Assembly: GCF_039543385.1 (NCBI RefSeq)
Contig: NZ_BAABJQ010000006.1
Location: forward strand, 248,001-312,000
Direction of reading: 5' to 3'
Length of the DNA stretch: 64,000 bases
Origin: Rugosimonospora acidiphila
GTDB lineage: Bacteria; Actinomycetota; Actinomycetes; Mycobacteriales; Micromonosporaceae
Shown: in pieces, positions 1 through 8,556 of the stretch
Layout: every line of letters starts with the position of its first letter
How positions within the stretch are numbered: position 1 is the first letter of the stretch
Translations under genes and position numbers: made by a program
The notes under the pieces: generated by a model
Databases searched by the model: none
Seen by the model: only the letters and a program-made list of their open reading frames with translations
What the model was told of the DNA's origin: nothing

Positions 1-11
1 CGGCCCCCCGA

Positions 12-881
12 TTGCTGCGCACCGGGATCGCGCGCTGGCTGATCCTGGCCGTACCGGTATATCTGGCGTTCCTGCTCGCCGCCTCGCCGACCGTGACCGT
101 GCGCGCCACGTGGACGGTGGCCGTGCTGGCCTACCTGCGCGGGCAGTGGACGAACCACCGGTGGGACCTGACCGGGGTGCGGCTGCGGCCGTGGTGGGCG
201 GGAACCTCGGCGGTGGCGCTCGCGCTCGGCTGGTTGTCCGCCGGCCGGTTCGGTACCGCGTCGTTTCACCACTTGGAGGTGCTGGTCGCGCTGCTCACCG
301 TCGCGACGAGCCTGCCCATCGCGCTGGCGGCCCGCCGGCCCAGGGCGGCGGCGCTGCCCGTGCGGCTGCCGCTGGGCCCCGGCCACGCCGGGTACGTGCT
401 GCAGGGCGGCGCGTCCGGCTGGCTCAACCACCACCACCGCCATCCCCAGCAGCGCTGGGCGGTGGACATCCTTCCGGTGTCCGGGGCGCTGTGGCGCAAC
501 GCCCTGGCGGGTACCGGCCGCGTGGAGGTAGTCGCGCCGGTCGCCGGTACGGTCGTGGCGGCGGTGGACCGGTACCCGGACCGGCCGGCGCCGACGGTGG
601 CGGTGCCGCCGTACGGCAACCACGTCGTCATCGAGCATCCGGGCCCCGACGGGCCGACCCGGGTCATCCTGTGCCATCTCGCCGAGGGGTCGGTGGCGGT
701 CGCCGAGGGGCGGCCGGTGTCGGCGGGCGACCCGCTCGGGCTGGTGGGCAACTCGGGCCGCTCGACCGAACCACACCTGCACCTGCACGCGGTCGCAGCG
801 GACGGCGTCCCCGTACCGCTGATGGTGGCGGGGAAGGCACCGTGGCGCGGCCGGCTGCTGGTCGACCGGGATCGGCGGTAG
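12..881 (+). CDS. Membrane-anchored M23-family metallopeptidase, possibly cut by the window edge
   Basis: The first 110 residues carry about three hydrophobic segments (near 8-26, 62-78 and 88-106). The rest is a lysostaphin/LytM-like M23 domain: RWAVD at 148-152 holds the Asp ligand position, H222 lies in CHLAEG, GNSGRS spans 246-251 and HLHLH spans 255-259. Families of this kind hydrolyse peptide cross-bridges of peptidoglycan outside the membrane. The usual first ligand is a His in HxxxD; here the segment reads QQRWAVD, so metal binding may use a nearby His or be altered. The TTG at 12 is the only visible start, but the frame stays open to base 1, so the gene may begin outside the window. 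A long hairpin follows directly and overlaps the stop. Confidence 0.75.
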   Translation: MLRTGIARWLILAVPVYLAFLLAASPTVTVRATWTVAVLAYLRGQWTNHRWDLTGVRLRPWWAGTSAVALALGWLSAGRFGTASFHHLEVLVALLTVATSLPIALAARRPRAAALPVRLPLGPGHAGYVLQGGASGWLNHHHRHPQQRWAVDILPVSGALWRNALAGTGRVEVVAPVAGTVVAAVDRYPDRPAPTVAVPPYGNHVVIEHPGPDGPTRVILCHLAEGSVAVAEGRPVSAGDPLGLVGNSGRSTEPHLHLHAVAADGVPVPLMVAGKAPWRGRLLVDRDRR

Positions 882-911
882 CGCCGGCCGCCAGGGCCGG
901 CGCTACCGCCG
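873..911 (+). terminator. 17-bp perfect hairpin at the end of the M23 gene
   Basis: Bases 873-889 pair perfectly with 895-911 around a 5-base loop (GCCAG). The stem includes the TAG stop codon of the peptidase gene. There is no T tract, as is common for actinomycete terminators. The remaining bases up to 1062 show no gene. Confidence 0.7.
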
Positions 912-1062
912 TGGCTCAGCTCGGCTCCTGCTCGAAGCCGACCCTCCGGCGAACCAGGCCTTCGTCAGGGACGATGGGCCTCCTGGAATCGGTTCGTCTC
1001 ACCGCATTACGCGGTGGCACGCGCCCACGGTTGCCAGCCGGATCCGGGTTCTTTCGACAGGG

Positions 1063-2133
1063 TCAGACCGCGACCACGTCGGCCACCACCGCCGCGATGT
1101 TGTCCGGCGCGCCGGCGTCGTGCGCCAGCCGGATCAGCTCGTCGACGGTGCTGTCCGGATCACCGGTGCCGCGCAGCGAGTCCCGCAGCGAGTCGTCCGG
1201 CACCACGGTGAACAGGCCGTCCGAGCACAGCAGGTAGCGGTCGCCGACCTCGGCCGGATGCGTCGAGACGTCCGGCCGGGCGGCCAGCGAGCCGGTCAGC
1301 GCGCGGACCAGCAGGGCCCGCTGGGGGTGCGCCTCGGCCTCCGCCGGGCTCAACTTGCCCTCGTCGACCAGGGACTGGACGTAGGTGTGGTCGTGCGTGA
1401 GCCGGCGCAGTTCGCCGCCGCGCAGCAGGTACGCCCGCGTGTCGCCGATGTGTACCAGCGCCAGTCGCACGCCCGACCACAGCATCGCGGTCAGGGTGGT
1501 GACCGCCTCGCCGGTTGGCACCGATTCGGCGATGGCGGCCACGGCCTGGTCCGCCCGGCGGGTCGCCTCGGCCAGCGCGTCGAGCAGGTCCTCGGTCGGT
1601 ACGGCCAGCGCCTCCACCGATTTGAGCGCGTTGATCGCCGCCGCGCTGGCCTTCCCGCCCGGCCCGCGCATGCCGTCGGCGACGGCCAGCAGCCGCCCGC
1701 CCGCGTACGCGGTGTCCTCGTTGGTGGTGCGCACCGACCCGGTCTCCGAGCGTGCCGCGTAACGGATTCCGAGCGTGCCGTTCGTGTCGTCCATGGTGCT
1801 TCCCCTTCCCGACAGGTACTCGACGAGGAAGCCGGCCAGCCGCTCGCGTGCGGCGGTCTCGGCGGTGACGTCGGCCCAATAGCGGGTGACCTCCTCGGCG
1901 GCCGCGGCCGGCTCGAGGTCGCACACCTGACGCACCCGCGCCAGTGGCATGCCCAACCGTCGCAGCCGCACGATCAGCCGGGCGCGATCCAACTGCGCCG
2001 GGTCATAGAACCGGTACCCGGACTCGCCATCGACCGCGACCGGCCGCAGCAGCCCGAGCTGGTCGTAGCGCCGCAGTGCCTTGGGCGACAGCCGCGCCGC
2101 CCTGGCGAACGCCCCGATCGTCAGCAGTCCCAC
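1063..2133 (-). CDS. MerR-type DNA-binding domain fused to a PP2C Ser/Thr phosphatase
   Basis: About residues 3-75 form a MerR winged helix-turn-helix (TIGAFARAARLSPKALRRYD, then GLLRP and YRFYDP). A linker of about 40 residues leads to a PP2C phosphatase from about 120 to 356, with the metal and phosphate motifs NEDTAY, VADGM, GDTRAYL, SDGLF and DNIAAV. PP2C enzymes remove phosphate from Ser/Thr and need two metal ions. The fusion suggests a transcription factor whose output depends on phosphatase activity, or a phosphatase placed on DNA; the target is unknown. GTG at 2133 is chosen because AGGAGG lies 7 bases upstream and the protein then begins directly with the MerR fold; a longer frame reaches 2175. 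An internal ATG at 1794 with its own GGGAAGGGG could give the phosphatase alone. Confidence 0.85.
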   Translation of the reverse strand: MGLLTIGAFARAARLSPKALRRYDQLGLLRPVAVDGESGYRFYDPAQLDRARLIVRLRRLGMPLARVRQVCDLEPAAAAEEVTRYWADVTAETAARERLAGFLVEYLSGRGSTMDDTNGTLGIRYAARSETGSVRTTNEDTAYAGGRLLAVADGMRGPGGKASAAAINALKSVEALAVPTEDLLDALAEATRRADQAVAAIAESVPTGEAVTTLTAMLWSGVRLALVHIGDTRAYLLRGGELRRLTHDHTYVQSLVDEGKLSPAEAEAHPQRALLVRALTGSLAARPDVSTHPAEVGDRYLLCSDGLFTVVPDDSLRDSLRGTGDPDSTVDELIRLAHDAGAPDNIAAVVADVVAV

Positions 2134-2256
2134 GTACGGCCTCCTCGTGCCGGCCGGATTGGCCGGTACGCCCATGCTGGGGCTTGCCCCATGGGGAAGG
2201 TCCAGCTCCTGCTGGGAGTGGTCGGCGGCGGACCGGCGGCCCCGATGGGCCGCCGG

Positions 2257-2892
2257 TCAGTCCTGCGCGGTCGATCGGCCGAGGTAGATCAGGTTGGGCG
2301 TGTCCGGCACGTCGATCTCGAAGAAGCCGAGCCGGTCGTAGAACTTCCGGGCGCCGGTGTTGTGCGCGACCATGCCGAGGTGCACCGCGGGCACACCCGC
2401 CGCCCGCAGGCCCGCCAGGAACCGCGTCATCAGCCGCCGGCCCCAGCCGCTGCCCTGCCACTCGGCCAGCAGGTCGATGTGCAGGTGGGCCGGGTACGCG
2501 GCGAGTTGCGGAACGAGCATCCGCTCCGGATGGTGGTGCAGGGCGAGCATGGCATCGTCCTGCGTCACGGGCGGATCGGGTGGTACGGGTCGCCGGGAGG
2601 CGGTACGCGGGATCCACTCCCGCCGGTACCAGCGGACGAAGGCCTCCGTGTCTGCGGTGCCGAGGATGTACCCCACCGCCGCCCCGGTGCCGTCGTCGAG
2701 CACGTAGGCGTGCTCCGGTTCCCGCTCGGTGTATGGGATCGCGAAGATGTCGCCGACCAGCGTCGGTGAGCGGTACTGGCTCCGGGCATCGGCACCCGCG
2801 TCCGCCGTGCGGATGCAGATGTCATACAGGGCATCGGTGTCGCCCGGCTCGAAGCGCCGAACCATCGGCCCATTCCCGGAACCGTCGGGCAT
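2257..2892 (-). CDS. GNAT-family N-acetyltransferase
   Basis: A 211-residue protein with a GNAT acetyl-CoA fold. The pyrophosphate-binding motif A is visible as QGSGWGRRL after the strand AHLHIDLL, followed by the C-terminal strand and helix NTGARKFYDRLGF. GNAT enzymes transfer an acetyl group from acetyl-CoA to an amine. The substrate cannot be read from sequence. The arrangement resembles the acetyltransferase-like domains related to bacterial O-GlcNAcase C-termini. Its stop lies 3 bases from the next frame on the same strand (hydrolase, stop at 2896), so both are probably on one leftward transcript. Confidence 0.8.
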   Translation of the reverse strand: MPDGSGNGPMVRRFEPGDTDALYDICIRTADAGADARSQYRSPTLVGDIFAIPYTEREPEHAYVLDDGTGAAVGYILGTADTEAFVRWYRREWIPRTASRRPVPPDPPVTQDDAMLALHHHPERMLVPQLAAYPAHLHIDLLAEWQGSGWGRRLMTRFLAGLRAAGVPAVHLGMVAHNTGARKFYDRLGFFEIDVPDTPNLIYLGRSTAQD

Positions 2893-2895
2893 CGC

Positions 2896-3786
2896 TTACC
2901 CCCTCATCGTCTCCGAAGCGATGCCCGTAACGCTACAGAGTTCCTCGACGATCGCGGGCCACAGGGGCTCGGGAAGGTAGTGGCCCATGCCGGGGTACTC
3001 GACGAACCGGGCACCGGGGATCGCCTCGGCGGTGGCCCGCCCGGCGGCGCGCGGCACCAGCCGGTCCCGGTCGCCGTGCAGCACCACGGCGGGCAGCCGC
3101 AGGCCGGCCAGCGCCGGGCGCAGATCCTCGCCGGTCCGGGAGACGACCGCCTGCCGGGCCCCGTTGCCCGGGTCGTGGTCGCGTTCCCAGCAGGCCCGCG
3201 CGACCGACCGCACCCATGGCTCGTCCACGCCGTACCGGGGCGTCGCGATGGCCCGGTAGATGCGCACCATCTTCTCCTCCGTGCCCTCAGGCGTGTCCGG
3301 GGCCCCGCGCAGTATCGCCAGGAGCGCGCGGGGGGAGGGGCGGTTTATCAGCCGCGGATCCGGCCACGACATGGCCGAGGTCAGCGACCGCACCCGCGGA
3401 CCGTGGCGCAGCGCCAGCAACTGTGCGATGTACCCGCCCAGGGACACCCCGAACACGTGAGCGCCGGCCCAGCCCTGGGCGTCCATCACCGCCGCGGCGT
3501 CGTCGGCCAGGTCCGTCATCTGGTACGGCAGGGCCGAGCCGGGCCGCAGCATGCGCCACGTTCGCGGCGTACCGGCGGCGCAGAAGTGCGTGGACAGCCC
3601 GAAGTCACGGTTGTCGAACCGGGTCACGGCGAAACCGCGATCGGCCAACGCGCGGCACAGCCCGTCCGGCCACCACAACATCTGCAGCCCCAGACCCATG
3701 ATCAGAAGTAGCGGCTCGCCGCCCGGTGACCCGAAGGTCTCGTACGCCAGCTCCACCTCGCCGTTGTGGGCCACTCCCGTTGCCAT
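2896..3786 (-). CDS. Alpha/beta-hydrolase
   Basis: A 296-residue alpha/beta-hydrolase. The oxyanion-side strand is LLLIMGLG, the nucleophile elbow is GVSLGG, an acidic residue lies in LHGDRDRLV and the catalytic His in GMGHYLPE, so the Ser-Asp-His triad looks complete. Esterases and lactonases share this layout; the substrate is unknown. ATG at 3786 has GGGAGGGG 6-13 bases upstream. It is transcribed away from a TetR gene, and two palindromes sharing AATGC-N4-GCATT lie between them, so the TetR is the likely repressor. The GNAT gene follows closely. Confidence 0.8.
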   Translation of the reverse strand: MATGVAHNGEVELAYETFGSPGGEPLLLIMGLGLQMLWWPDGLCRALADRGFAVTRFDNRDFGLSTHFCAAGTPRTWRMLRPGSALPYQMTDLADDAAAVMDAQGWAGAHVFGVSLGGYIAQLLALRHGPRVRSLTSAMSWPDPRLINRPSPRALLAILRGAPDTPEGTEEKMVRIYRAIATPRYGVDEPWVRSVARACWERDHDPGNGARQAVVSRTGEDLRPALAGLRLPAVVLHGDRDRLVPRAAGRATAEAIPGARFVEYPGMGHYLPEPLWPAIVEELCSVTGIASETMRG

Positions 3787-3854
3787 CACTCGCCCCTCCC
3801 TGGCCTGCCTGTCTGGTTGCCTTGCACGCTGCCGCGTCGACACCCCCGACGCGT

Positions 3855-3876
3855 TTACAATGCGATCGCATCGTAA
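3855..3876. promoter_or_regulatory. Palindromic operator 1 of the hydrolase/TetR divergent region
   Basis: A 22-bp near-perfect palindrome: outer arms TTAC and GTAA around the perfect 12-mer ATGCGATCGCAT, with a single mismatched pair. It contains AATGC-GATC-GCATC, which matches the second palindrome 39 bp away (centre to centre). Confidence 0.6.
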
Positions 3877-3895
3877 CGGTCCGCCACGGACCGTG

Positions 3896-3913
3896 GCAAT
3901 GCATGTGCATTGC
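3896..3913. promoter_or_regulatory. Palindromic operator 2 of the hydrolase/TetR divergent region
   Basis: A perfect 8-2-8 inverted repeat, GCAATGCA-TG-TGCATTGC, 16 bp before the TetR start. It shares AATGC-N4-GCATT with operator 1. A separate 7-1-7 repeat (GCCACGG-A-CCGTGGC, 3883-3897) overlaps its left edge. Confidence 0.6.
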
Positions 3914-3928
3914 AAAAAGGGAGAGGGC

Positions 3929-4540
3929 ATGCCGAAGCGAGTCGACCACCAGGCCCGGCGCGAACAGATCACCGAGGCGGTGTTCCGGCTCATCGCCGCG
4001 CACGGCATGGAGGCGATCAGCCTGCGCGACGTCGCCGCCGAGGCGGGCGTGTCGATGGGCCTGGTCCAGCACTACTTCAGGTCCAAGGACGAGATGCTCC
4101 ACTTCGCCATGGACAGCCTCGGCCAGCGGGTCGCCCGGCGGTTCGCCGCACGCATCGCGCGGCTGCCCGCACCGCGCACCGTGCGCACGGTGCTGCGCAC
4201 GGCGATGTTCGAGGTCATCCCGATGGACGAGGAGAGCCGGGCCGACGCGTGCGTATCCATGGCGTTCTTCGCCCGGGCCCTCGTCGAGCCCGGCTTCGCG
4301 GCCGTCCTGCGGGAGGCGTACCCGTCGATGCTCGGCGCCGTGAGCGAGCAGTTGCGGCGGGCCATCGGCGGCGGCGAACTGCCCCCGGAGACGGACCCGG
4401 AACAGGAGGCGATCAACCTCTACGCGCTCACCCAGGGGCTGCTCGGCCCGCTGCTCATCGGGCACTACGACCCGGCCGCCGCGGCCGCCGCCATCGACCA
4501 CCACCTCGACCGGCTGTTCCGGACCTCATCAACTGGATAA
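3929..4540 (+). CDS. TetR-family transcriptional regulator
   Basis: A 203-residue TetR protein. The N-terminal helix-turn-helix reads ISLRDVAAEAGVSMGLVQHY with F following (about residues 31-51), close to the BetI/RutR type. The remainder is the helical ligand-binding domain. ATG at 3929 follows GGGAGAGG; the open frame upstream to 3551 lies antisense to the hydrolase and is not coding. It most likely represses itself and the divergent hydrolase through the two AATGC-N4-GCATT palindromes in the 142-bp gap. The inducer is unknown. Confidence 0.85.
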   Translation: MPKRVDHQARREQITEAVFRLIAAHGMEAISLRDVAAEAGVSMGLVQHYFRSKDEMLHFAMDSLGQRVARRFAARIARLPAPRTVRTVLRTAMFEVIPMDEESRADACVSMAFFARALVEPGFAAVLREAYPSMLGAVSEQLRRAIGGGELPPETDPEQEAINLYALTQGLLGPLLIGHYDPAAAAAAIDHHLDRLFRTSSTG

Positions 4541-4582
4541 TGGTCGGAGGTACCCGCGTGAGACAGATCGTGAGGAGCGGCC

Positions 4583-5569
4583 GTGAGCCCGGCGACGACG
4601 AACGCGGATCGGTCGGCGATCACTAAGCACTGGGACGTGGGCGACATCCCCGATCAGCACGGGCGGCACGTGGTGGTGACCGGCGCCAGCGGCGGCCTGG
4701 GCGAGGCCACGGCGGCCGAGCTGGCGCGCCGCGGGGCCAGGGTGGTGATGGCGTGCCGGGACACCGGCAAGGGCGCCACCGCGGCGGCGGCGATCCGGGC
4801 CGGCGCGCCCGGCGCCGAGTTGGACGTCCGGCCGCTGGACCTGGCCGACCTGGGCTCGGTGCGGGCGTTCGCGGACGCCTTCGAGCGCGACTACGGCCGG
4901 CTGGACCTCCTGATCAACAACGCCGGGGTGATGGCCCCGCCCCGCCGGGAGACCGCCGACGGTTTCGAGTTGCAGTTGGGCACGAACCACCTGGGCCACT
5001 TCGCCCTCACCGGGCTGCTGCTGCCGGCCCTGCTGCGGGCTGGCCAGCCGAGGGTGGTGACGGTGAGCAGCATTCTGCACCTGTACGGGCGGATCAACCT
5101 CGACGATCCGCACCGCCGCCGCCGGTACCGCCGGTACGGCGCGTACGGCCAGTCCAAGCTGGCGAACCTGCTGTTCTCCTTCGAGCTCGCGCGCCGGGCC
5201 GAGGCGGCCGGCACCGCCCTGCTCAGCGTGGCCGCCCACCCCGGCTATGCCGCCACCAACCTTCAGGTCGCCGGGCTGCGCCCCGGCCCGCTGCGCTCGG
5301 GCATCGCCGCCGTCACCCGGCTCTTCGCCACCAGTGCGCGGACCGGCGCGCTGCCCACGCTGTGCGCCGCCACGGTGCCCAACCTGCCCGGCGCCTCCTA
5401 CCTCGGGCCCGGCAAGCTCCTGCAGTTGCGGGGGCATCCGACGATCGTCCGCGCCGGCGCACGGGCATACGACCAGCCGACGGCGCGCCGCCTGTGGGAG
5501 GCGTCGGAGTCCTGGACCGGCGTGCGCTTCGACTTCGCGGCTACTCCCGCTGGCGATCTCAATTCTTGA
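4583..5569 (+). CDS. Short-chain dehydrogenase/reductase, protochlorophyllide-reductase/retinol-dehydrogenase-like
   Basis: A 328-residue SDR oxidoreductase. The cofactor motif TGASGGLG lies near residue 33, NNAGV near 110, the catalytic Ser in VSSIL, and the YxxxK pair in YGQSK. RxxK-type residues after the second strand (ACRDTGK) favour NADP(H). The extra length and the LGTNHLGHFALT stretch match the retinol-dehydrogenase/WWOX-like SDR branch. GTG at 4583 follows GAGGAG. It lies 42 bp after the TetR gene and could be co-transcribed with it. The substrate is unknown. Confidence 0.8.
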   Translation: MSPATTNADRSAITKHWDVGDIPDQHGRHVVVTGASGGLGEATAAELARRGARVVMACRDTGKGATAAAAIRAGAPGAELDVRPLDLADLGSVRAFADAFERDYGRLDLLINNAGVMAPPRRETADGFELQLGTNHLGHFALTGLLLPALLRAGQPRVVTVSSILHLYGRINLDDPHRRRRYRRYGAYGQSKLANLLFSFELARRAEAAGTALLSVAAHPGYAATNLQVAGLRPGPLRSGIAAVTRLFATSARTGALPTLCAATVPNLPGASYLGPGKLLQLRGHPTIVRAGARAYDQPTARRLWEASESWTGVRFDFAATPAGDLNS

Positions 5570-5595
5570 CTGATCATTCTAGTTACCGCTAGATT
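5566..5595 (+). promoter_or_regulatory. Promoter with an embedded inverted repeat upstream of the second TetR gene
   Basis: TTGACT (5566-5571) is separated by 18 bp from TAGATT (5590-5595), 7 bp before the GTG start, so the transcript would be leaderless. Overlapping the -10 is TCTAG-N6-CTAGA (5578-5593), a plausible autoregulatory operator. Confidence 0.5.
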
Positions 5596-5602
5596 CCTCG
5601 GT

Positions 5603-6184
5603 GTGGCAAGGACCAAGGAGTTCGACCCCGACACCGCGCTGGGCGACGCGCTGGACCTGTTCTGGGAACGGGGCTACGAGGCGACCTCGATGGCAGACCT
5701 CGTCGAGCGCCTCGGGATCGCCCGGGCGAGCATCTATGCCACCTTCGGCGGCAAGCGCGAGCTGTATCTCAAGGCACTCGACCGGTACTCCGAACTGACC
5801 GACCCGACGCTGCTCACCGAGCTGTCGGGGCCCGGTCCGGCGCTGCCCGCGGTGCGCGCGCTCATCCGGCGGTACGCCGATCAGGCGGCGCAGGACGACC
5901 GGAAGCGCGGGTGTTTCGTGGTCAACACCGCGGTCGAGGTGGCCCCACGCGACCCGGGCGCGGCCCGCCGGGTGCAGGCGAGTTGGGACTGCGTGGAGAC
6001 GGGCCTGACCACGGCACTGATGCGTGCGCAGGCACAGGGTGAGCTGACCGCCGACAAGGATCCACGGACCCTCGCCCGGTGCCTGTTGGTGTTCATGCAG
6101 GGGTTGCGGGTGATGGGCAAGGCGGCGACCGAACCGAAGCGACTGCGCGACGCCGCGGAACAGGCGCTGGTTCTACTGGACTGA
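5603..6184 (+). CDS. TetR/AcrR-family transcriptional regulator
   Basis: A 193-residue TetR protein. The helix-turn-helix spans about residues 26-46 (TSMADLVERLGIARASIYAT with F next), and the C-terminal domain resembles the TetR_C group found with multidrug pumps and reductases (RKRGCFVVNTAVEV near 100-115). GTG at 5603 is the first codon of the conserved N-terminus. It is followed after 91 bp by an MFS exporter and an SDR on the same strand, which it probably controls. The predicted promoter carries a small inverted repeat over its -10. Confidence 0.85.
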   Translation: MARTKEFDPDTALGDALDLFWERGYEATSMADLVERLGIARASIYATFGGKRELYLKALDRYSELTDPTLLTELSGPGPALPAVRALIRRYADQAAQDDRKRGCFVVNTAVEVAPRDPGAARRVQASWDCVETGLTTALMRAQAQGELTADKDPRTLARCLLVFMQGLRVMGKAATEPKRLRDAAEQALVLLD

Positions 6185-6275
6185 CCGGACGACCGGAACA
6201 GCCCCGACGCGGCGCGCCGGGGCAGGCAAACTCGTGCTCCTATAACAGAACGATCGATCTAGAATGGGAGCCGAG

Positions 6276-7742
6276 ATGTCCGACACCCGGGCGCCGTGGT
6301 CGCGACCCGGGGCGCCCGCTCCGGCCCGCCCGGCTCGCGCCCTTGCCCTGCTCGGCACGGCACAGGTCACGTTGATATTCACCATCACGATGATCGGGGT
6401 ACCGCTGCCCGCGATCGGGCGGCAGTTCGGTGTTGGCCGCCCGGAACTGGTACTGCTCAGCGCCGCCTACGGGCTCTCGTTCAGCGGCCTGCTGCTGTTC
6501 GGCGGCCGGCTGTCCACCCGGTACGGCGGGCGCCCCACGCTCACCGCCGGCCTGGCGGTGTTCGCTGCCGCCTCGGTGGCATCGGCGGTCGCACCCGGCT
6601 TCGGCGCGCTCGCCCTCGCCCGGTTCACGCAGGGCATCGGCGCGGCCCTCATCGCGCCGGCCGCCATGGTGCTGCTCCGCGAAGTCTTCCCCGGGCCGGG
6701 GCGGTACCGGCGCGCCATGGCGACCTGGGGCGGGCTGTCGGTGCTGGGCGCGACCGCCGGAGTCGTGCTGTCCGGCGCGGTGACGGCACTCGGGTCGTGG
6801 CGACTCGTGTTCGGAGTACCGGTGCTCGTCGCCGGGCTCGCGCTGCCGCTGGTACCCCGGTTGCTGCCCGCGGGACGGCCCGGTACCCGGACCCCGCTCG
6901 ACCTGCCCGGCGCGGCGCTCGCCACCGGCGGCATCACGCTGCTCGACCTCGGCCTGGTGATGGCGGGCGACCGCGCCTGGTCGTCGCCGGCGGTCGCCGC
7001 CCCGCTCGGCTGCGGGCTGGCCGCGCTGGCGGGTTTCCTCGCGGTCGAGGCCCGGGGGCGCGATCCGCTGCTGCCGCCCGCGTTCCTCGCCGACCGGCGC
7101 CGCGCCGCGGCACTGATGGTCGCCGGCCTGTCCGCCGCGGCGACCACCGTGGCGTGCCTCTTCCTTCCGCTGTACCTGCAACAGATCCGGGGCTGGTCGG
7201 CGCCGCGTACCTCGCTGGCCTTCGTGCCCTACGCGGTGGCGCTCATCGCGGCCGGCCGGGCGGCCGGCCGCCTCGTCGAGCGGCTGCGCGCCCCCGCCGT
7301 CATCCTCGTCGGGCTCACGTTCGCGGCGTGCGGCTTGTTCCTGCTGGCGCCGCTCGACCCACACACGCCGTACCCGACCGGACTGCTGCCCGGCCTCCTG
7401 CTGCTGCCGGTCGGCGTCGCGCTGACCTTCTCCGCCTCGGCCGTGCTCGCCACGGCGGGCGTACCGCCGGCACAGACCGGCCTCGCCGGCGGCGTGTTCA
7501 ACACCGCTATCGAACTCGGCCCCACCGCCGGCGTGGCGGTCGCGAGCGCGCTGGCCGCCGCCCGCACCGGGCACGTCGCGCCCGCGATGAGCCCGGCCGG
7601 CGCCACCAGCGACGGGTACGGCTGGAGCTTCGGCGCCACCGGCCTGGCGCTGGCACTGCTCGCCACGCTCATCGCCGTGGCCGTCCTTCCGCGCCGCCAT
7701 ACCTCCGTCACCACCCCTGAAACCGAAGGAGACCGCCCATGA
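6276..7742 (+). CDS. MFS drug-efflux transporter (DHA2-like)
   Basis: A 488-residue inner-membrane transporter with about 13-14 hydrophobic segments, the size of the 14-helix DHA2 group. Motif A is visible as GGRLSTRYGGRP after helix 2, and a motif C-like glycine-rich helix as GLSVLGATAGVVLSG in helix 5, typical of proton-coupled drug exporters. ATG at 6276 has GGGAG 5 bases upstream; another ATG at 6264 lacks a ribosome-binding site. The stop overlaps the start of the next SDR gene (ATGA), so the two are translationally coupled. Substrate not inferable. Confidence 0.85.
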   Translation: MSDTRAPWSRPGAPAPARPARALALLGTAQVTLIFTITMIGVPLPAIGRQFGVGRPELVLLSAAYGLSFSGLLLFGGRLSTRYGGRPTLTAGLAVFAAASVASAVAPGFGALALARFTQGIGAALIAPAAMVLLREVFPGPGRYRRAMATWGGLSVLGATAGVVLSGAVTALGSWRLVFGVPVLVAGLALPLVPRLLPAGRPGTRTPLDLPGAALATGGITLLDLGLVMAGDRAWSSPAVAAPLGCGLAALAGFLAVEARGRDPLLPPAFLADRRRAAALMVAGLSAAATTVACLFLPLYLQQIRGWSAPRTSLAFVPYAVALIAAGRAAGRLVERLRAPAVILVGLTFAACGLFLLAPLDPHTPYPTGLLPGLLLLPVGVALTFSASAVLATAGVPPAQTGLAGGVFNTAIELGPTAGVAVASALAAARTGHVAPAMSPAGATSDGYGWSFGATGLALALLATLIAVAVLPRRHTSVTTPETEGDRP

Positions 7743-8500
7743 CCGCTCGATTCACCGGCAAGACCGTCCTCGTGACGGGCGCGGGTACCGGCATCGGCCG
7801 GCAGCTCGCCGTGGCCTTCGCCCGCGAGGGCGCCGCCGTGGTAGCCACCGGCCGCTCCCCCGAACCGCTCGCCCAGACCGTCAAGCTCATCGAGGCCGAC
7901 GGCGGGCGGGCCACGGCGATCCCGGCCGATGTCACCCGGTCCGAGGACGTCGCCTCGCTCGTGGCGCGGACCGTGGCCGCGCACGACCGCCTCGACATCG
8001 CCATCAACAACGCCGGCGCCGCCACCGCGTTCGGCCCCGTCGGCGACATCGACGAGCAGCAGTGGAACGCCCTCGTGGCGGTCAACCTCACCGGCGTCCT
8101 GCTGTCGATGAAGCACGAGATCGCCCAGATGCGCCGCGACGGCGGCGGAGTCATCATCAACGTCGCCTCCTCGCTGGGCGCTCACACGCGCGTGGCGGGC
8201 ATGGGCGCGTACGTCGCGACGAAGGCGGCGGTGAGCGCGCTGACCCGCAACGCGGCGCGCGACCACATCCGCGAGGGCATCAGGATCAACGCGATCAGCC
8301 CCGGGCCGATGGACACCCCGATGTCCTACCGCCCCGGTGAGACGCGGGCCGACCGCGACGCCCGGCTGAGCGCCGCGCTGCCGGCCGGCCGCGCCGGAAG
8401 CCTGACCGAACTCGCCGCCGCCGCGCTGTACCTTGCCTCGCCGGAGGCGAGCTTCGTGGTCGGTACGGACCTGGTCATCGACGGAGGCGCGACCGCGTAG
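7739..8500 (+). CDS. FabG-like short-chain dehydrogenase/reductase
   Basis: A 253-residue classical SDR. It has the cofactor motif TGAGTGIG near residue 13, NNAGA near 90, the catalytic Ser in VASSLGA, and Tyr and Lys in YVATK. The C-terminus has the usual SPGPMDTPM and VIDGG elements. GAAGGAG precedes the ATG, and the start overlaps the stop of the MFS gene by 4 bases. TetR, pump and reductase together suggest a detoxification unit that modifies and exports a small compound; that is inference from context. Confidence 0.85.
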   Translation: MTARFTGKTVLVTGAGTGIGRQLAVAFAREGAAVVATGRSPEPLAQTVKLIEADGGRATAIPADVTRSEDVASLVARTVAAHDRLDIAINNAGAATAFGPVGDIDEQQWNALVAVNLTGVLLSMKHEIAQMRRDGGGVIINVASSLGAHTRVAGMGAYVATKAAVSALTRNAARDHIREGIRINAISPGPMDTPMSYRPGETRADRDARLSAALPAGRAGSLTELAAAALYLASPEASFVVGTDLVIDGGATA

Positions 8501-8517
8501 GGGTCCTCGACGATCCG

Positions 8518-8542
8518 CGCCGGCCGGAGCGTCCGGCCGGCG
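8518..8542. terminator. Bidirectional hairpin between convergent genes
   Basis: Bases 8518-8528 pair perfectly with 8532-8542 around a 3-base loop. It lies between the stop of the rightward SDR gene and the stop of the leftward nucleotidyltransferase gene, so it can serve both. Confidence 0.65.
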
Positions 8543-8556
8543 TCCGCCGGAACCGG

